Shown piece by piece: positions 45,509-58,000 of a stretch of 64,000 nucleotides of DNA (positions are counted from its first letter, which is position 1; every line of letters begins with the position of its first letter). The notes under the pieces were generated by a model. It did no database searches and had not been told where the DNA came from. It worked only from the letters and a program-made list of their open reading frames with translations. This stretch comes from Metridium senile. Taxonomy: Eukaryota > Cnidaria > Anthozoa > Actiniaria > Metridiidae. The translations under genes and the position numbers were made by a program. The stretch covers positions 13,309,707 through 13,373,706 of the forward strand of contig OX459098.1 of NCBI GenBank assembly GCA_949775045.1, written 5' to 3'.

Positions 45509-45644
45509 TATACGAATACGCTCTATTAGATCAGTGTTATAAAATTCATGAATAATTAATGAGAATTTTACAGAAGAAATCACTCGATCGCGCGTCCTTT
45601 CAACTTGAATATTTCTCGGCCAGGTCTGATACTTTTATCTTGAC

Positions 45645-45715
45645 AAGAAGAAGAACAAGAAGAACAAGAACAAGAACAAGAACAAGAACAAGAACAAGAA
45701 GAAGAACAAGAAGAA
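45645..45715. repeat. GAA/CAA hexanucleotide microsatellite, end of unit 3
   Basis: Homologue of the GAA tracts in units 1 and 2, here mostly gaacaa repeats, so its composition has shifted. Confidence 0.92.
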
Positions 45716-45770
45716 GTCAACTTGATACGTTCTTCTACAACCAGATTATTGGGGCCAAAAATCGAACTTC

Positions 45771-46088
45771 TTATTTTACATTGTACTTTTGGCCAGAATG
45801 GAGCGCTCCATCCCCGACTCAGTATATTTTGTAAGAACACCAAATGACGGACGTCTTTCATCCCTTCAAACTGTTATTATTTTACATTGTACTTTTAGCC
45901 AGAATGGAGCGCTCCATCCCCGACTCAGTGTATTTTGTAAGAACACCAAATGACGGACGTCTTTCATCCCTTCAAACTGTTATTATTTTACATTGTACTT
46001 TTGGCCAGAATGGAGCGCTCCATCCCCGACTCAGTGTATTTTGTAAGATCACCAAATGACGGACGTCTTTCATCCCTTCAAACTATAT
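45771..46088. repeat. 106-bp unit in three tandem copies
   Basis: The word attttacattgtac occurs at 45773, 45879 and 45985, giving an exact 106-bp period. The unit includes atggagcgctccatccccga. Units 1, 2 and the right edge have it once. Confidence 0.9.
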
Positions 46089-46662
46089 ATTCCCTTCTTC
46101 ATGCAAGTAAATACACCGGCTTTACTAATGTTTTTTTTTTTGCGTTATAAGTTGCCTAGGTATTGGTTGTTTCTCTCGATCTTTTACAAATTTGCCGTCA
46201 GTTGAGAGAGTATGCCGATGCAAACTTGATACTAACTCCAACAAAAATAATTTATCAATAATCCATCTACATATTGTTTTCTTGCTAAAAAAGACTTGTT
46301 GGGTAATTAAATTCTATAGATAACGAATATAATTTATATAATTAATATAATTTTTATAATAATATTAATTCAGAACACAACTTATTATCAGTTAATTTGC
46401 TGAATAAACAATTAAGTAAAAACCCAAGACAAAATTGAACTTAAGTAAAAGAAGAAAGACATTTTCTTCTGTGAAAGAATTATTTTATTGAGATAAGTGC
46501 AGTATAGTTAATCAATTAAATAAAAACCCAAGACAAAATTGAACTTAAGTAAAAGAAGAAAGACATTTTCTTCTTTGAAAGAGTTATTTTATTGAGATAA
46601 GTGCAGTATAGTTAAAAAGTGTGATCTAAAAAATTAAAAATGTTGGTAGGATTGATTCATTT

Positions 46663-46805
46663 CTACATTTTGGTGTCTTCATCGTCATTTTCGTATCCGA
46701 TGTTGACATTGTTTTGATTATTGTCATTCTTCTCCTCTTTACCACTGACTTGCTGAACGGTGTCTGGCATATCCATGTTACTTGTTTCTGGTAGTAACAT
46801 GCAGA
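46663..46805 (-). pseudogene. truncated SLC22 exon 9: junction scar of units 3/4
   Basis: Same breakpoint as the other scars. The peptide has NMDMPD and a 2-residue insertion (NNVNIGYENDD), so this scar is the most diverged. Confidence 0.85.
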
Positions 46806-46816
46806 GAGGATTTCTC
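46778..46816 (-). other. possible alternative 3' terminal exon of SLC22 gene 4
   Basis: Same acceptor and [12 protein letters not shown] reading as in units 2 and 3. The 1.37-kb repeat at 47051 lies between it and exon 9. Confidence 0.25.
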
Positions 46817-47050
46817 CTGTAAGCAGTAGCCCGGCTCGTAGTACGCAGAGACACAAAGACATTTCGTATTTGTTACCATGGTGAGATTCAGCAAGAGTGG
46901 AACGAGAATGAGAAGAAAAAGACTGATCGAGTAGAGAGAAAATGCTACATAAGTGGCGGTGCAAATACAGAATCGCGTACTATTTTTAAATATTTTTTTT
47001 GAATAGAAAGAAACTAGTATTTATTACGAGTCACATTTTAATAAACTAAT

Positions 47051-48420
47051 TAAGCAATAGAAGCCAGTTCCTATGACTCTACCGGTGAAATAGAGCACGC
47101 GGGATGTTGGGAGAAACACGAGAAAAGTTATAAAATCACGAGCTGAAAGCGAGTGATTTTATAACTTTTTCGAGTGTTTCTAACAACATCCCAAGTGCTC
47201 TATTTCACTGGTAGAGTCATAGGAACTGGCTTCTATTGCTTTTATAATATAGCAATGCTGGTTTTCCGTAAAAACGTAGTTTTATTTGCTGATTAAAATT
47301 GTAATTCTCAAAACTAACACCAGTGCCCAATGAACCAATCACAATCAGTGTACTATTGAGCAATCTTGACCAAAAAGGACCAAGGTGCTGTTCACTTTCT
47401 TCCCGGGTCTTTTTGCTAGCTAAAAAGAAGGAATTTCATTTATAAAACCGTTAAAACATAGATTTGGTTGACTTCTGTGGCTAAAAACAAAAACCTTTAG
47501 CTGAACTCTTGCATGAGACTGACATATATACAGCAATTCAAGCGAATTTGAGTCGGTGAAAGCCGTGCCGACTGACAGCAATTTATCACACTGAGAAAAA
47601 AACAGTTTGAACAAGACAAGCTTGCTGTGTACAACGTTTTGAAGTTAAAAAGAACAAAGACCACATCTACAAGATTACTTAGGCTGCTGAAAGTATGTAT
47701 TTATTTACTTTTAATCAAACGTTTGCAGGTTTAAGGTTTATAAGTTTCTGTTTTCATTTTGACGAGACAATTGAAAGATAATTGTAAATCTGCCTTTTTG
47801 TTCACATTGCTTGTTTTCAAACATGGTTTATTTATAAGAATAAAAAACTTGAAAGCACATTTATAATTCTGTAATTGATTGTGTGTTTGTTTGTTTTTAT
47901 AAAACAAAATATAATATTTTGCCGTCGATAAATTCAACGAACATGCAAGTTATTTGTTCAAGATTAATCGAGTTCAATTGCAAAAAAATCTCACTTATTC
48001 ACTATGAAATTATCTTCATATGTCAAGGATAAAATGAAGTAAAAATTATTGCCACTTTGAAACGCTGTTTTCCTTTTGTTTTTGTTTGTTTTAATCAAAT
48101 TCAACTTTTGACTTCCAACTTTACAGTTTGTCTAAAGGCGGCGTATTTTCAAAGCCATGTCTCTGATTTGTGTCGCCTTTGAATTGCATTTCATTGCACC
48201 GTAGGCTTCAGGGTTTAGGTTACCAGAAAGTTCACAAGATGGAAAGTCTTTTTACATTTTAATAGCCGTTTTTAGTAGATGTAGTAGCTTATAACAGAAC
48301 AACTCTTATTAAAATTGTGAGCTGTCAATCAAAAACCATGTCTCTACCGGTGAAATAGAGCATAGCTTTTTTGAGTGAATCAACCAATCAGAGCTTACGT
48401 ACTATCTAAGCTATATTATA
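47051..48420. mobile_element. hairpin-ended repeat, 1.37-kb version, downstream of gene 4
   Basis: Same family as 36220-37285 but at a different genomic place, in the 3' flank of gene 4 between words shared with units 1-3 (cacatttta...aactaa and acaaataatagtatcc). It contains about 315 bp (47660-47975) missing from the other two copies, so it may be closer to the full element. Confidence 0.8.
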
Positions 48421-48513
48421 ACAAATAATAGTATCCTTAAATAGCGACTCATTAATTTAGTATTCCATTTGAACCAGTTAAAGCAAGGAAGTGAAAATAG
48501 ACAGACCGATACA

Positions 48514-48778
48514 CATTAGACGACAAGTCGCTGCAAAACGACGCGGCGACACGTCGCTTCGTGTGCACTGCTTCGAAATCATGTAGCTGCGACACTACTT
48601 TCACTCATTTTGTTGCTGCAACTAGACGCACGAATTTAAACTAGATTGAATTTGTGCGACTATTCGCGGAAACAAAAGAATTTCGCAGGGACAAACGTTC
48701 CAGTAAAAACTCTATGTGCACACGAGGGAAGTTGTCTCTGCAACGTTTTACCGCGTCGTGTTGCAGCGACTTGTAGCT
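48514..48778. mobile_element. palindromic MITE, ACGACAAGTCGCTGCAAAAC family, unit 4
   Basis: Homologue of 12018-12279; both arms present with several substitutions. Confidence 0.8.
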
Positions 48779-48966
48779 AAGGGACGGGCCATGTAATATT
48801 TGAAGGGGGTGGGTTAAATCCCCCCAAAAATATCGAGCTAGCACTCCAACCTAAAAAAAATCGTGCAACGTCTATATGGCAAAAAATATATACCTTGGTA
48901 CAGCAAAAAAGTATCCTGCAACACTGGAGGGCGAGAAACAAATTCAAATGGTCCGTCCGATCCCTT
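48779..48966. mobile_element. MITE with AGGGACGGGCCATTT ends, unit 4
   Basis: Homologue of 12283-12464 next to the stop codon of gene 4. Confidence 0.75.
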
Positions 48967-49016
48967 ACACAATTATTATTATTTAATTTGCTGAATAAAC
49001 AATTGGATAACAATCT

Positions 49017-52000
49017 CTATATATTAGTTGTTATGCGATAATTGCACAATTTGGTGTCTTCATCGTCATTTTCGTTTCCGACATTGTTTTGATTATTGTG
49101 CTTCTTGTTGTCTTTACCACTGACTTGCTGCACGGTTTCTGGCATATCCGTGTTACTTGTTTCTGGTAGTAACATGCAGACCACCCCACCGATTATAGCA
49201 GCTATTGCCATCAGAGTGAACGGCAATATGGCATGTACTCGCTCCTGATAAATAATAATAATAATAATACTTTATTTATAATGCGCACATGATCCTAAAG
49301 TTCTAAGGCGCCTTACAATAATAATAATAAAATATAATATAATATATACAAATTTATGGTAATAAAATACGATACTTAAAAATAAACCTAACTTAAAAGA
49401 ATAAAAATGTATAAATATACGAATGAACAAAATAAATAAATGACTTAGAAAGCTTGTTTAAAAAGATAAGTCTTAAGATTAGATTTAAAAGAGCTAATAC
49501 TAGAACTAAGTCTAATGTTAAGTGGAAGATTATTCCAAAATTTAGGAGCACAAACAGAAAACGCCCTATCTCCATACGTTTTAAGATTAGATGACGGAAC
49601 TTCTAATAAATATTGAGATGATGACCTTAATTGTCTAGCTGGAATATATCGAGAGAGCAAATCGCTAATATATATAGGTGCCAAGCCATTAAGTGCCTTA
49701 TAAGTTAATAACAAAATCTTAAAAATTATTCGCTGTGGCACGGGAAGCCAGTGCAGTTCAATAAGAATAGGCGTGATATGATCATACTTAGATCTACGCA
49801 TGACAACGCGAGCAGCACAGTTCTGAACTAATTGCAGTCTGTGAATAAGATATCCTGGGAGACCATATAGCAAAGAATTACAATTATCTAGTCGACACGT
49901 TATAAATGCATGGATTAAAATCTTAGTACTTTCAACCGATAAGTGCTTTCTGATACGCGATATATTGCGCAAATGATAAAATGAAGATTTGCATATAGCA
50001 GCAACTTGTTTTTCAAAGTTCATGGTGTCATCAAACATTATACCAATGTTCCTTGCTTCCCTTGACGGCTTGATTGATTCAGTACCAATGTTTACAAATG
50101 AGATTTCAGGTCCAGGACGAAATTTAGAACCAATAATTAATAGTTCGGTCTTATCAGCATTTAACTTTAACTTGTTGGAGGACATCCAAGAATAAATATC
50201 AGTGACACAGGCCTCTATGCTAGAAACAGACGATGCTGCATCTGAAGCATTGAATGAAAAATATATTTGCGTATCGTCCGCATACAGGTGGAAATCTAAG
50301 TTGTGTTGTCGGACAATGTCACCCAGTGGAGAAGTATACAGCAGGTATAAAATTGGACCAAGTACAGATCCCTATAAATAGAAAATACACCCGTTACAAA
50401 GAAACCTAACACTTATTAACTAGTCGTGATAAGGCAATCAGCCAATAAAATTAACAGAATTCGATCACATGACTATCCAGGATACTTGGTGAATATTCAC
50501 TTCATAACAGCAATAATCGACATTAACAACAAAATTCATACATGCAATCTTACGTCAAATAGTATTTGATACGGGATGATATGGATCAATTCTTCCTTTG
50601 GGGTTGAAAATACTTCCCGTGTGTGCCTTTTAGGGTTCTATGTGACTCAAAGGTCAATTGCCTAACACGACTTCATGCCTGTAAGCATCATTTCTACTTG
50701 GCTCAGTTAAAGTTACGGTCCACCTTCGGGGCTGTGTCACATGCTCTCATTTCTTCATCTCATATTAGCCATAATCGGTTTTTGAAAACATTTTCAAAAA
50801 AGATCACAATTACCTCTGGACAAAGGGGTCCAATTTAGCCCACCCTCCAAATGAATTCGGATAAATATGGCAGGCCCGTAGTGGGGGGAGGTGTAGGCTC
50901 CCCCAGATTTTTTCGAAGGTAAAAAATGCGGAAATGCAGTAAAAAGTCATTGAAAAAAATATCAAAGGGAAATTTTTGCAAAAATCCTGTGCCCGCTACA
51001 AACGCTGTGAGCGAGCGCTCCTTCTCAGCCCTGAAACGGATAAAGACCTACCTACGATCTACTACAGGTGACTCCAGGCTAAATCACCTGATGGTGCTAC
51101 ATTTCCACAAGGAAATGACGGACAATATAGATCTGGTTAAGGCAGCCAATACGTTCGTGGGAGCAAAAAAAAGGAGGAAGAATACATTTGGTGTCTTTAC
51201 TCCTAAGGATTTTCACAGAGCTAAGGAGTTTTCAGTGAACAAGTCAACCCAGACCTCCTTTTAAAGACATATATTTCTGTCACGTATAAGCAGGTGCGTT
51301 GCCAATGAAAACATTGTTACGTGCAACGAGAAATTCTTTGACTATGACCTGGTTTGAAAATAAAACATTATTTGTAACATGATCGAGCACCTGCCATAGG
51401 TCCCCCAGACATTTTCACCCTGCTACGGGCCTGTATGGTCTTACCGAGTAAACAATGTAGGGAGCCATGGCCGAACCAATACGTGCTGCAGACGTTGATG
51501 TACCCATAGCTGTGTTCCTGGTACAAATATAAAACAAACACACAGTCACAAACAAACAAATATATATATATTCCTTCTAACAGTAATGCGGCAAATGTGG
51601 TGCAATAAGGCAGCTTATCCATGAAGTACCTGATGACAGTTGGGAATAACTCTGAGGAGAAGACATACACGCCATCGAACACGATAGTAATGAATGTCTT
51701 TCCTAGCACCAACGAAGCAATGATTTTTCCTGCAAGGAAGCCTGGCATTGCAAAAAAAAATACGTTGTTAGTGAATCGTGTTCTTGTTCGTAGAAGTAGA
51801 TACATCTCTATACTCTATTTAAGCAATAGAAGCCAGTTCCTATGACTCTAACTGTGAAATAGAGCACGCGGGATGTTGGGAGAAACACGAGAAAAGTTAT
51901 AAAATCACGAGCTGAAAGCGAGTGATTTTACAACTTTTTCGAGTGTTTCTAACAACATCCCAAGTGCTCTATTTCACTGGTAGAGTCATAGGAACTGGTT

Positions 52001-55000
52001 TCTATCTCTTTTATAATATAGCAATGCTGGTTTTCCGTAAAAACGTAGTTTTATTTGCTGATTAAAATTGTAATTCTCAAAACTAACGCCAGTGCCCAAT
52101 GAACCAATCATAATCAGTGTACAATACATTGAGCAATCTTGACCAAAAAGGACCAAGGTGCTGTTCACTTTCTTCCCGGGTCTTTTTGCTAGCTAAAAAG
52201 AAGGAATTTCATTTATAAAACTGTTAAAACATAGCTTTGGTTGACTTCTGTGGCTAAAAACCAAAACCTTTAGCTGAACTCTTGCATGAGGCTGACATAT
52301 ATACAGCAATTCAAGTGAATTTGAGTTGTGAAAGCCGTGCCGACTGACAGCAATTTATCACACTGAGAAAAAAAAAACAGTTTGAACAAGACAAGCTTGC
52401 TGTGTACAACGTTTTGAAGTTAAAAAGAACAAAGATTGCAAAAAAAGTCTCACTTATTCACTATGAAATTATCTTCATATGTCAAGGATAAAATGAAGTA
52501 AAAACTATTGCCACTTTTAAGCGCTGTTTTCCTTTTGTTTTTGTTTGTTTTGATAAAATTCAACTTTTGACTTCCAACTTTACAGTTTGTCTAAAGGCGG
52601 CGTATTTTCAAAGCCATGTCTCTGATTTTTGTCGACTTTGAATTGCATTTCATTGCACCGTAGGCTTCAGGGTTTAGGTTACCAGAAAGTTCACAAGATG
52701 GAAAGTCTTTTTACATTTTAATAGCCGTTTTTAGTAGATGTAGTAGCTTATAACAGAACAACTCTTATTAAAATTGTGAGCTGTCAATCAAAAACCATGT
52801 CTCTACCGGTGAAATAGAGCATAGCTTTTTTGAGTGAATCAACCAATCAGAGCTTACGTACTATCTAAGCTATATTATAAATATGTATGTTGTTATTAAT
52901 GATGTGTTAGTGATTTTGTTTTTGCAAGTAACGCGTTGCTGTATGATGTATATTGTGGTTGTGCTGTAGTTATTGTTACTGTAGTTATTGTTGTTGTTGG
53001 TGTCATTGTTTTTTTTTATTATCACTCGGCCTGTTCCAGATTATAACTTTGGTGATGTTGTTTGACATGCTGTTGTGAACTTACCATTACTTTTATCGTC
53101 GTAAAAGTTCAACAAACCACCAATAATCAGCACAATTCCAGCCAACCACACGTTAATAACAATGGTTTTCTTGCGTCCAATTCTAAAGAATTGTTTACAA
53201 ATCATTTGTTATGACAACAGTCAATACACACGATCTTCAGTTTGCCCACGATCGATCCTGAACCGAAAATCGTGTGTCAAATTTTCGTCAATAGTCAAGT
53301 TGATTTCTGTCCAACAAAAACATGCTCAAAAACGTGGTTTTGATAAAAATGCCATTCTTTTAGCACTCTTTTGAAAACCTAAGTTATCTACTAGCTTTAA
53401 CTATATCAAGGGTTTGTGCTTGTTAACTTATTTAATTTTGAATTCTGTTTTGCGAAGTTATGCAAGGTCGCAACTGAAGTCGCCTATATTCGCCGTAGTT
53501 GTTTTACTTTCATACTAATAGCTTACAGAAGAGAAACGATAAACAGTATTTCCTTACAGAAAAAGGCTTATTACTTTACTTCTCATTTAAAACTGATCGT
53601 TTTTGCGAATTGGACAACTTCTTGCCGACAAAATCTCCTCTGTGATGCCTGACTTTGCACCTGCCACTCTTGACAGAGATTCCAGTTTTCGTCTCGCTCC
53701 AATTGATGAATCATTTGTTGTTAAACAGCTAACATCACTAAAGACCAACAAATCGATTGGATTGGACAACATCAGTGCTCGACTTCTTAAAGATGCTGCT
53801 TACATAATCGCAAAACCAGTTACTAACCTTCTGAACTTATCCATCAAATCTCGCACATTTCCATGCATCTGGAAATGTGCTAAAGTTATAGCTCTATTCA
53901 AGTCCGGTGATAGAAGTGATGCCACTAACTATCGACCGATCTCCATTCTTCCAACATTGAGTAAAATCCTCGAAAAAGCTGTCCACCTTCAGCTCTATGA
54001 ATATCTGGGTATGAACAATCTGCTCTCCAACAAGCAATTTGGCTTTCGCCCCAAACGGTCAACAGCAAGTGCATTAACCAGCTTTGCAGATGACATCCTT
54101 CACAATATGGACAATGGAAAATTATGCGGAGCTGTATTCTTGGATCTGTCAAAAGCCTTTGACACAGTTAACCATACAATTCTGCTGAACAAACTATCTT
54201 CAGCTGGTGTGTGCGAGAACGATCTTCAATGGTTTGCTTCCTACTTGTCATCAAGATATTTACGAACATCCTGCGGCCTAGAGCTTTCAGAGCCATTACC
54301 ATGCAACCTTGGTGTGCCACAAGGAAGTATTCTTGGTCCGCTTCTGTTTATCATCTACATTAACGATCTGCCTGACATTGTCCAACATACTCAAGTATCC
54401 TTGTATGCCGATGATACAGTCCTGTACTATTTCTCCTCATCAGTTGCTGACATTGAAGATAAGCTAAATGACGATCTCAAAGTAGTTGGTGATTGGCTCA
54501 AACTCAACCGTTTAACATTGAATACATCTAAAACTAAAGCTATGCTGTTCGGAAGTAGGAGGAAAACAAAGAACATATCAAGCATATCCATCGAAGTACA
54601 CTCGAAGAAGGTTGAAAGAGTGGATGAGTTCAAGTACCTTGGTTTGGTGTTTTCAGGCAATATGTCTTGGTCAGCCCACATTGAAAAACAGTTAACCAAA
54701 ATCAACAAACGCCTTGGTCTACTGAAGCGAATCAAATATCTTCTACCAAAGTTTGCTAGACTGTTGTACTTCAATAGCTTAGTTTTACCACTCTTTGATT
54801 ATGGGGACATTGTATGGGGAGATAAAGACAACATCACGCTGATGCAATCACTTCAAATCCTGCACAACAAAGCTGCCAAGATCATACTGGATCGCCCTCT
54901 CCAGTCATCGGCTTCTGAAGCACGAAGGGAACTTAACTGGAAAGAGTTAAATCATCGTAGACACTATCATCGATGTTTGTATGTTTTCAAATGCAAGAAC

Positions 55001-58000
55001 AATTTGCAATCCTCTAATATGATGTTCACCAAATTAAATAAGCATGGACATAACACAAGGCATGGAAACGAGTATCGTTTACCAACAGTAAAAACAAATT
55101 GGGGGAAATAAAGGCTGTCATATCATGCCATTAAGGAATGGAACACTCTAAGTGAGGCTGTTAAACAATCCTCAAAAATTAACCAACTTAAGTCTTTTTT
55201 CTAAACCAACTATTTAACTGTTTATTTAATATTTACATTTTTGCATTATTGTATTTTTTCTCACTTTGTATCGATAATTTGCCTTCTTCATTTTAACTAC
55301 GTCATATGGTATATATAATTAGTTTACAGGACCTTCTTGAAAATCACTAATGTGAAGGAGCATCCTGTTAAAATATCATTAAATAAATAAAATAAATAAA
55401 TTGTTTTATTTGCCGTAGCATGAAGTGAAACCGTTGAGTTTGATGCGTGACATATTCGTCATATAACAGTCACATTCTGTCTATTTTACACAAAAAAATT
55501 GAAAAAGTAGAACAATATTATGAGGTTGTGGTAAAAAACAAATCGAAGTGTCTTTTCTATGGTCTATACTCTTATCGAACATAGAAATGACGTAAGAAAA
55601 TGGTCAAAACTCAAGTGGAACCACGAGCGCAGCGACCATAGACCATAGACCATAGACCATAGACCATAGAAAAGACACTTCGATTTGCTAAAATGACAAA
55701 CCCTAATCGTTGTATACCTTTTTAATGTAACAACAACACAAGCTTACCTGTCAAGCAGAAACATCCCAATGACCATGGCAATACCTTCACAAACAGCACC
55801 GATGAAAAAGTTTAAGTACATGTTTCCACCTACAGAAGGAGTACTGAGTGTTATTCCATAGTACACCAAGCCAGAGACGAACCTGTGCAGTAATTGAACA
55901 ACCGTAGTTCCAGGATTAGTACGTAGACATGGTCACATGACATTATGAATATACAAATTAGCTACTACCTAATAACATACTATTTATCTCATATCCGCGA
56001 TGAATAATACTAAAAATAATTATGATAACGTGGTGATAATGATGATGATAATGGCATATAATTTAATGATGATGGTAATGGTGGTGATGGTGACAACAGT
56101 GATCGTGAACGACCAAAACTTTTATAATAGGATTTTAGGATGGAGTGACTTGAGATGTTCTGACAATACACACCGAAAACGTCCTGTTTCCTTCTACATG
56201 TAATTAAAGAGTGGAAAGACAATACTTTAACGTCCTTTACAATGATGATAATATCAATATATAGAAGAATTACTTTAACGTACCAGCAGTAACAAGAAAC
56301 GAGTGTTCTTATGGCAATTGCTCGTGAAGCAAAAAGATCTTTAATGTTGCCAAGTTTTGGGTTATCGATCTTTTCAAATACGGCAATATCGGCATCTGAG
56401 AAACTTCTTTTGTTAACTCGTGCAACATCGTGCAATATCGCAGTCGCATCTTCGATACGGCCTTTTATCAACAACCACCTCAAAGACTCTGGTGAATACC
56501 TGAAGATAGCGATAACAAACTAACAATTAAAAAAATAATTATATAGAGGGAAGAACCGACAAACGATTAGTATAGGCAAACAAACACATAATTGAACAAA
56601 CTAGTTCACAGCCAACAAATAAAACAACCAACCCACCAACACGCTATCTGACGAGGGGAGGACTGAAAACCAACCAACCATGCAACCAACCAACCAACCA
56701 ACCAACCAACCAACCAACCAACCAACCAACCAACCAACCAACCAACCAACCAACCAACCAACCAACCAACCAACCAACCAACCAACCAACCAACCAACCA
56801 ACCAACCAACCAACCAACCAACCAACCAACCAACCAACCAACCAACCAACCAACCAACCAACCAACCAACCAACCAACCAACCAACCAACCAACCAACCA
56901 ACCAACCAACCAACCAACCAACCAACCAACCAACCAACCAACCAACCAACCAACCAACCAACCAACCAACCAACCAACCAACCAACCAACCAACCAACCA
57001 ACCAACCAACCAACCAACCAACCAACCAACCAACCAACCAACCAACCAACCAACCAACCAACCAACCAACCAACCAACCAACCAACCAACCAACCAACCA
57101 ACCAACCAACCAACCAACCAACCAACCAACCAACCAACCAACCAACCAACCAACCAACCAACCAACCAACCAACCAACCAACCAACCAACCAACCAACCA
57201 ACCAACCAACCAACCAACCAACCAACCAACCAACCAACCAACCAACCAACCAACCAACCAACCAAAAATATCTTTAATTACGAACTTACCACCAGCAAAC
57301 AAAAATCAACAGGCCAGGAGCACTGGTAACGATAGTTAATGTACGCCAGCTAGGAATAAGGTATCCTAGCAACGCTAGCAAGCACAAAGCAAGTATCCAG
57401 TGGTAGAATATTGAAAATCCTACTCTGCTTCGGTAACGTGTTCCAGTGTATTCCATTAGAAGCACGTAGGAACAAATAGTAAAAGCACCTAAAAAATATC
57501 AATCGTTATTGTTAGTTATAATAACAATCAGACAAAAAGCATTCAGGCATACAGACAGCCAGACAAATAGACACGCATATTCAGAAAACAGACTAACACT
57601 ATAAAGTAAGACAGACACGCATTCAGACTTTCAAGAGAGAAGCGGTCAGCATCGACAAGTAAAACAAAAAACGAAACCTGAAGATACAATTAATTTAAGG
57701 TTACGGTCCACCTTTGTGAGGTGCTCTCAGTTAAACATTGTTTAGCGCGTCATTTTACAAAAAAATAAAATAAAAATATATAACAGCAAATAAGACTCCG
57801 TGTGTTTTTGTGAAAACGAGTATCTGCAACCAATGCTCCACGAAAAACCTCAAAAACGAGCGCTTTCATTAAAAATATATGTCGAATACAAGTCCAGTAT
57901 ATCTTTGCCGTTATTTCTGCATTATGGCAATCAACACAAACTTGTCTTCAAAATCGTGTCTTTCATTTTCAAAAGAATGCTTCTTGAGTAAACGTGTTTC

